Below, piece after piece: positions 60,206-64,000 of a stretch of DNA of 64,000 nucleotides. The position numbers and the translations under genes are program-made. The stretch covers positions 1,488,001 to 1,552,000 of the forward strand of contig NZ_CP042829.1 of the NCBI RefSeq assembly GCF_008838325.1. The letters are read 5' to 3'. The stretch's first letter is position 1. The number at the start of each line of letters is the position of its first letter. The notes below the pieces were generated by a model, which worked only from the letters and a program-made list of their open reading frames with translations, ran no database searches and had not been told where the DNA came from. Source of the DNA: Tepidiforma bonchosmolovskayae (GTDB lineage: Bacteria; Chloroflexota; Dehalococcoidia; Tepidiformales; Tepidiformaceae).

Positions 60206-60652
60206 ATGCCGCAGTCCGTCATCCCCGGGCCCCTCGCCGGCCGCCTCGCGCCCATTCCCGCCCTCCGCGACGGCTTCGAACAGTTCCTCGCCGCCTGCTT
60301 CGATACGGCCGCCGTGCCCGCCGCCACCCTCGAGCGCTGCCGGCGCCTCGTCGCCGCGCTCCACGGCGCCGACCCCGCAGATTGCGGTCCCGCCCTCGCG
60401 GACCTGCCGGAGTCCGAGGCCGAGCTCCTCGCCCGCGCCGAGGTCCCCTCCGGCCTCCCCCGCGCCGATGCCCTCGCGCTCGATATCGCCCGCTGCATCC
60501 CCTGGAGCCACCACGACCTGCCCGACGCTCCCGTCCTCGCCTTCCGCGGCGAGTGCGGCGACCGCGCGACCGTCACGCTCCTCGCCGCCCTCGCCATGTT
60601 CGATGCCGTCTGCCGGATGACCCTCGTCGCCCGCCGCCTCGAAGGAGCCTGA
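60206..60652 (+). CDS. Unknown AhpD-like helical protein, 148 residues
   Basis: The protein is helical with a C-terminal segment GDRATVTLLAALAMFDAVCRM (about 118-138) like the end of carboxymuconolactone-decarboxylase/AhpD folds, but it has no CxxC. The four cysteines lie apart (about residues 26, 40, 55 and 90). It is followed two bases later by a true CMD-family gene, so the pair may be a duplicated or split fold. The ATG follows CAGTAT by six bases, and operator D covers this promoter. Family only tentative. Confidence 0.6.
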   Translation: MPQSVIPGPLAGRLAPIPALRDGFEQFLAACFDTAAVPAATLERCRRLVAALHGADPADCGPALADLPESEAELLARAEVPSGLPRADALALDIARCIPWSHHDLPDAPVLAFRGECGDRATVTLLAALAMFDAVCRMTLVARRLEGA

Positions 60653-60654
60653 CC

Positions 60655-61203
60655 ATGTCCACCGTCCCCCGCGTCCCCTCCGCCGTCCCCGGCCAGCCGC
60701 CCGCCTTCCACACCGTCCTCGCGCACGCGCCCGCCATCCAGCAGCGGTTCGCGGACCTCTACGGCGCGTTCTGGATGGACTCGGCCCTCTCCCAGCGCGA
60801 CAAGGAGATCGCCCGCATCCGCAACGCCCGCGTCACCGCCTGCGGCTTCTGCCGCCAGGTCCGCTTCTCCCTCGCCCGCGAGGAAGGGCTCGACGAAGCC
60901 ACGCTCGACCTCGTCACCGACGCCTACCTCGATGCCCCGCTCAGCCCGCGCGAGAAGCGCATCCTCCAGTTCACCGACGCCATCATCGGCGACCCCTCCC
61001 GCGCTGACCCCGCCCTCGGCGCCGCCCTCGGCGACGAACTCGGCGACGCCGGCCTCGCTGAGCTGACCCTCGGGGTTGGGCTCTTCCTCGGCCTCGCGAA
61101 GGTGCTCATCACCCTCGGCCTCGAACCGGAGGAGATGCCCGTCACCGTCCTCCCGACGCCGGGTTCGGCGGCCTACAGTCCCCAGGCGGCCGCTGCCGGC
61201 TAA
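60655..61203 (+). CDS. Carboxymuconolactone decarboxylase (AhpD-like) family protein
   Basis: The 182-residue product carries the AhpD-type active site CGFC in NARVTACGFCRQVRFSLAREEG (about 55-76), preceded by LSQRDKEIARIRNA and followed by LSPREKRILQFTDAI. The CxxC would act in peroxide or disulfide chemistry rather than in ring decarboxylation. GGAGCC is near the start. It overlaps the convergent 61200 gene by four bases at their stops. It belongs to the same regulon by position. Confidence 0.87.
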   Translation: MSTVPRVPSAVPGQPPAFHTVLAHAPAIQQRFADLYGAFWMDSALSQRDKEIARIRNARVTACGFCRQVRFSLAREEGLDEATLDLVTDAYLDAPLSPREKRILQFTDAIIGDPSRADPALGAALGDELGDAGLAELTLGVGLFLGLAKVLITLGLEPEEMPVTVLPTPGSAAYSPQAAAAG

Positions 61204-61481
61204 CCCCGCAGGACCTTCGGTGGCGCACCCAGCCCGAAGAGCGTCCCCTTCCCCGTCACGGCGTCGAAGCTCTCCACCATCACTTCCAGCTCGTCGCCGG
61301 TGTCGAGCGTTACCACGCCCCGCCCGATCGCCGGCACCACCAGCGGCTCCGCCCGGAACGCACCGCCCCAGCCCTGCACCTTCCCGGGCGGCGTCGGCTT
61401 CGTGAACAGCTCGAGCCGCACCCGCCGCCGGTAGCCTGCCCGCAGCACCTCCAGCTCGGCCTCGCCCTCCCAGCGTCGCAT
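61200..61481 (-). CDS. Unknown small beta-rich protein
   Basis: The 93-residue protein has alternating hydrophobic/polar beta strands (EAELEVLRAGYRRRVRLELFT, EPLVVPAIGRGVVTLDTGDELEVMVESFD), which suggests a small beta barrel of about six strands. There is one GKVQGWGGAF loop and no cysteine. AGGAGGG precedes the ATG at 61481. It is divergent from the Rieske operon and may share its promoter region. No family recognised. Confidence 0.65.
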   Translation of the reverse strand: MRRWEGEAELEVLRAGYRRRVRLELFTKPTPPGKVQGWGGAFRAEPLVVPAIGRGVVTLDTGDELEVMVESFDAVTGKGTLFGLGAPPKVLRG

Positions 61482-61525
61482 CGTTCCCTCCTGCGATTTC
61501 CCCCGTCGATAGCCGGGAGAAACCG

Positions 61526-61554
61526 TTGCAATCGATCTCCGCGCACAGTATAGT
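61526..61554 (+). promoter_or_regulatory. Promoter of the Rieske oxygenase operon
   Basis: TTGCAA (61526-61531) and TATAGT (61549-61554) are 17 bases apart, a strong sigma-70 pattern for this sequence. Transcription would start near 61561, at the left edge of operator E. Confidence 0.7.
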
Positions 61555-61561
61555 CGCGACA

Positions 61562-61577
61562 CTGGCCAATCAGCCAA
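61562..61577. promoter_or_regulatory. Operator E before the Rieske oxygenase operon
   Basis: CTGGCC, four bases (AATC), AGCCAA. It lies at about +2 to +17 relative to the expected transcription start. The flanking CCAAA-AA-TCTGG (61574-61585) extends the symmetry as at operator A. Confidence 0.72.
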
Positions 61578-61599
61578 AAATCTGGCAGGGACGATAGCC

Positions 61600-61881
61600 A
61601 TGGCCGACGCACCAGCCGAGTCCGCACCCGCCCTCAACCGTCCGCCCCGCAAGAAGCGGCACCCCCTTTCCGGCGCCATCTACGAAGAGCTCCCCGGCAA
61701 CCGCGTCCGCGTCACCAAGGGCGAGAGCTGGGGCATCTTCGATGGCTTCACCACCCGCCACATCGAGGGCCCCCTCACCTACGCCGACCCCCACATGATC
61801 ATCTGGGTCGGCGGCAAGCCGGTCGAAGGCCTCGGCCACCGCGCCGAGCGCGCCCGCGGCCTCGAAATCGTCCACGACTGA
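61600..61881 (+). CDS. Unknown 93-residue protein of the Rieske operon
   Basis: The product has a basic, Pro-rich start (PRPPRKKRHPLSG-like), then a compact middle YEELPGNRVRVTKGESWGIFDGFTTRHIEGPLTYADPHMIIWVGG (about 28-72) and a short charged end. It has no cysteine and no membrane helix. The GGCAGGGACG before the ATG and its place 23 bases before the Rieske gene show that it is co-expressed and may be a small subunit or accessory. I do not recognise a family. Confidence 0.7.
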   Translation: MADAPAESAPALNRPPRKKRHPLSGAIYEELPGNRVRVTKGESWGIFDGFTTRHIEGPLTYADPHMIIWVGGKPVEGLGHRAERARGLEIVHD

Positions 61882-61904
61882 CCCTTCCCACGGAGGCATC
61901 CACC

Positions 61905-63290
61905 ATGGCACTCAAGACCGTCGGCGACCAGGGCCGCCTCACCGAAGCCGGCTACCGCTCCGCCGGCACTCTCTACCAGGAGCTCCTCGACCAGGATTCC
62001 CGCCCGGTCCCCGAAGTCCTCCGCCTCGAATCCCCCATCGAGCCCGGCGTCACCCGCGTCCCCGCCGAACAGTACTACAGCAAGGCCATCCACGACCGCG
62101 AGGTCGAGAAGGTCTGGAAGCGCGTCTGGCAGATGGCCTGCCGCGAGGAAGACATCCCCGAAGTCGGCGACTACATCGTCTACGACATCGCCCACCTCTC
62201 CTTCCTCGTCGTCCGCAGCGCGCCCGACCGCATCCAGGCCTTCCATAACGCCTGCCTCCACCGCGGCCGCCAGCTCCGCGAATTCGACGGCCGCGGCGCC
62301 CAGGAGTTCCGCTGCCCCTTCCACGGCTGGTGCTGGGAGATCGACGGCTCCCTCAAAGAAGTCGTCTGCCAGTGGGACTTTCCCGAAGTCAACGAGCGCG
62401 ACTACCACCTTCCCGAGGTGAAGGTCGGCACCTGGGGTGGCTTCGTCTTCATCAACCCCGACCCCAACGCCGAGCCCCTTGAGCAGTTCCTCGGCGACCT
62501 CCCCCGCCACTTCGAACGGTGGGACCTCGCCAACCGCTTCAAGCAGGCCCACGTCGCCAAGATCCTCCGCTGCAACTGGAAGGTCGCCCAGGAAGCCTTC
62601 ATGGAGGCCTACCACGTCGTCGCCACCCACCCCCAGCTCCTCAACGGCATCGGCGACTCCAACTCCCAGTACGACGTCTTCGGCAACTTCTCCCGCGCCA
62701 TCACCCCGAACGGCACCCCGAGCCCCCACCTGCGCGAGGTTCCCAGCCAGCAGGACATGCTCGACGCCATGTTCGACCGCAACCTCGATACCCCGCCGCT
62801 CGCCGAGGTGCCGCCCGGCATGGGCGCCCGCCAGTTCGCCGCCATGCTCAGCCGCGAAGGCATGCGCGCCGTCATCGGCGACGAGGCCGATACCTACTGC
62901 GACGCCGAATACCTCGACTCCTTCTACTTCACCGTCTTCCCCAACTTCCACCCCTGGGGCGCCTTCAACCGCATCACCTACCGCTTCCGCCCCCACGGCG
63001 ACAACCCCGACGAGTGCATCATGGAGTGCATGTTCCTGGCGCCCTGGCCGAAGGGCGAGCCGAAGCCCCCGGCCGCGCCCATCCACTGGCTCGGCCCCGA
63101 TGACGACTGGGCCGACGCCCCCGAACTCGGCATGCTTGCCCGCGTCTTCAACCAGGACACCTTCAACATCCCGAAGGTCCAGCTCGGCCTCAAGACCATG
63201 AAGCGGCCGGAAGTCGTCTTCGCCAGCTACAACGAAACGAAGATCCGCCACTTCCACCAGCTCTACGACCGCTGGATGGAGCTCGAATAG
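61905..63290 (+). CDS. Rieske non-haem iron oxygenase, alpha subunit
   Basis: The 461-residue product is the catalytic subunit of an aromatic-ring-hydroxylating or related Rieske oxygenase. The Rieske cluster is bound by CLHRGRQL (Cys117, His119) and CPFHGW (Cys137, His140). The mononuclear iron ligands are His237 and His242 in EAYHVVATHPQ, with the Asp probably in FNQDTFNIPKVQ near 425. The size and the linked regulon suggest a monooxygenase or demethylase rather than a two-subunit dioxygenase, since no beta subunit follows. It needs a reductase that is not in the window. GGAGG is before the ATG. Confidence 0.94.
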   Translation: MALKTVGDQGRLTEAGYRSAGTLYQELLDQDSRPVPEVLRLESPIEPGVTRVPAEQYYSKAIHDREVEKVWKRVWQMACREEDIPEVGDYIVYDIAHLSFLVVRSAPDRIQAFHNACLHRGRQLREFDGRGAQEFRCPFHGWCWEIDGSLKEVVCQWDFPEVNERDYHLPEVKVGTWGGFVFINPDPNAEPLEQFLGDLPRHFERWDLANRFKQAHVAKILRCNWKVAQEAFMEAYHVVATHPQLLNGIGDSNSQYDVFGNFSRAITPNGTPSPHLREVPSQQDMLDAMFDRNLDTPPLAEVPPGMGARQFAAMLSREGMRAVIGDEADTYCDAEYLDSFYFTVFPNFHPWGAFNRITYRFRPHGDNPDECIMECMFLAPWPKGEPKPPAAPIHWLGPDDDWADAPELGMLARVFNQDTFNIPKVQLGLKTMKRPEVVFASYNETKIRHFHQLYDRWMELE

Positions 63291-63295
63291 CTGCC

Positions 63296-63805
63296 ATGCC
63301 CGCGCCCTGCGCGCTCGCCTGGCTCGATGAACCGCCCGCCCCGGCCGACCTGGCCGGGGCGCTCGCCCTCGCCGGCGCCGCCACCCCCGCCGACGTCGAC
63401 GCCCTGCTCGACGCGCTGGAGGCCGCCCGCACCGCCCTCGAGGCGCTCGCCAGGGAGGCCTTCGCCCGCGCGCCCATTAGCCGCTCCACCGCGGCGTTCC
63501 ACAGCGCCCTGCCCGACCTCCGCCCCTTCGTCCTCTACCGCCTGCCCGGCCTCCTCCGCGAAGCCGGCCTCTACACCGCCGCGGAGCTCCGCGCCCTCGC
63601 CGCCGACGCACAGCCCGCCTGGCTCGCCCGCGAGGCCACCCGCCAGCTCGCCATCCTCGCCGCCGTCCGCGCCGCCGTCCGCCGGCTGGAATCCGGCGAC
63701 CTCGCCCCGGCCGACTTCCCCGCCGCCATCCGCCGCGCCGCCCGCGAGGCCGCGGCCGTCCAGCCGGCGCCGCAGCCAGCACACCTCCCGGAGGACCTCG
63801 AATGA
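63296..63805 (+). CDS. Unknown Ala-rich helical protein of the Rieske operon
   Basis: The 169-residue protein is Ala/Leu/Arg-rich and helical, with LPDLRPFVLYRLPGLLREAGLYTAAELRAL in the middle and a Pro-rich tail. It has one cysteine near the start. It begins five bases after the Rieske stop and overlaps the CoA-transferase start (ATGA), so it belongs to this operon. It might be a chaperone or small subunit. No family is recognised. Confidence 0.65.
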   Translation: MPAPCALAWLDEPPAPADLAGALALAGAATPADVDALLDALEAARTALEALAREAFARAPISRSTAAFHSALPDLRPFVLYRLPGLLREAGLYTAAELRALAADAQPAWLAREATRQLAILAAVRAAVRRLESGDLAPADFPAAIRRAAREAAAVQPAPQPAHLPEDLE

Positions 63806-64000
63806 CCGCACCCGCAACCCGCCGCTACTCCGACTGGCGCGACGAGTTCGAGTCGCGCAAAAAGAGCCCCGCCGAAGCCCTCGAGGTTGTGCAGAACGGC
63901 CACCTCGTCGGCCTCGGCATCCTCTGCCCCGGCGTCCTCAGCCAGGCGCTCCTCGAACGCGCCCGCCAGCTCGAGCGCGTCGATATCCGCTGCCTCGCCC
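63802..64000 (+). CDS. CoA-transferase family protein, N-terminal part
   Basis: Only the first 66 residues are in the window. SDWRDEFESRKKSPAEALEVVQNGHLVGLG, followed by LCPGVLSQALLERARQLERVDIRCLA, matches the start of acetyl-CoA hydrolase/4-hydroxybutyrate CoA-transferase-type proteins (Cat1/Cat2). A glutaconate-type CoA-transferase is also possible. It would activate the acid to a CoA ester or move CoA to it. It is coupled to the upstream gene through ATGA and is the last visible gene of the operon. Confidence 0.75.
   Translation, partial: MTAPATRRYSDWRDEFESRKKSPAEALEVVQNGHLVGLGILCPGVLSQALLERARQLERVDIRCLA

Noticed and set aside
57208-60654. Very long plus-strand frame upstream of the AhpD-like gene
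   Set aside because: It overlaps the E3-like gene in another frame and shows only Arg/Pro/His-rich low-complexity translation until the true start at 60655.

Overview
The window is very GC-rich bacterial DNA, with codons ending overwhelmingly in C or G. Genes are densely packed, often overlapping as ATGA or GTGA. Gene content (CoA-ester and short-chain dehydrogenase catabolism, an F420-type LLM oxidoreductase, TsaD, MnmA, Lgt, an inositol-3-phosphate synthase, a tungstate transporter, P450 and Rieske enzymes) and the many promoters lying 6-7 bases before start codons suit a thermophilic aerobic Chloroflexota, perhaps close to Tepidiforma. That assignment is inference; no rRNA or ribosomal protein is present. 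Most long open frames on the opposite strands are by-products of the C-rich third codon position.

Bases 1-20161 are mostly housekeeping and scattered enzymes: the end of lgt, a glutaredoxin-like protein, methyltransferase, acetyltransferase, a TcuA-like flavoprotein, mnmA and rsfS back to back, enoyl-CoA hydratase, hydrolases, small regulators, LysM proteins, a DUF318/DUF1980 permease pair, one tRNA-Ser(GGA), and a two-domain nitrilase. Bases 20203-26991 hold a MshA-like glycosyltransferase, a HAD phosphatase, a short-chain dehydrogenase/DUF2867 protein, and an inositol-3-phosphate synthase carrying its own N-terminal DNA-binding domain directly downstream of a perfect palindrome, then a cysteine-synthase-like enzyme. 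Bases 26995-41362 contain peptidases, a phosphatase, a SWIM zinc-finger protein with a structured leader, a tupABC tungstate operon with an unknown fourth gene, tsaD, a secreted histidine-rich protein, an LLM oxidoreductase and a DsbA-like thiol protein.

Bases 41591-64000 form a catabolic region that reads as one regulon. It has a peptide/solute ABC transporter without an ATPase, P450 plus acyl-CoA dehydrogenase, a dehydrogenase/PEP-mobile-domain/ThuA operon, a TetR regulator, a complete acetoin-type 2-oxoacid dehydrogenase operon (E1 alpha, E1 beta, AcoX, E2, E3-like), a DUF3237 protein, a further dehydrogenase, AhpD-like proteins, a Rieske oxygenase operon and the start of a CoA-transferase. 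Six copies of one 16-base dyad (TTGGMC, four free bases, GKCCAA, with small deviations) sit in the promoter regions of these transcription units and nowhere else that I found. In four cases they lie just after a recognisable -10 element. The best explanation is a TetR-controlled uptake and degradation regulon for an unidentified, probably cyclic or branched hydrophobic acid. This and the self-regulating-looking inositol synthase are the two most interesting features.

Three intergenic spots carry related GCTCCCN heptamer arrays. There is no CRISPR array, prophage, transposase or rRNA in the window.
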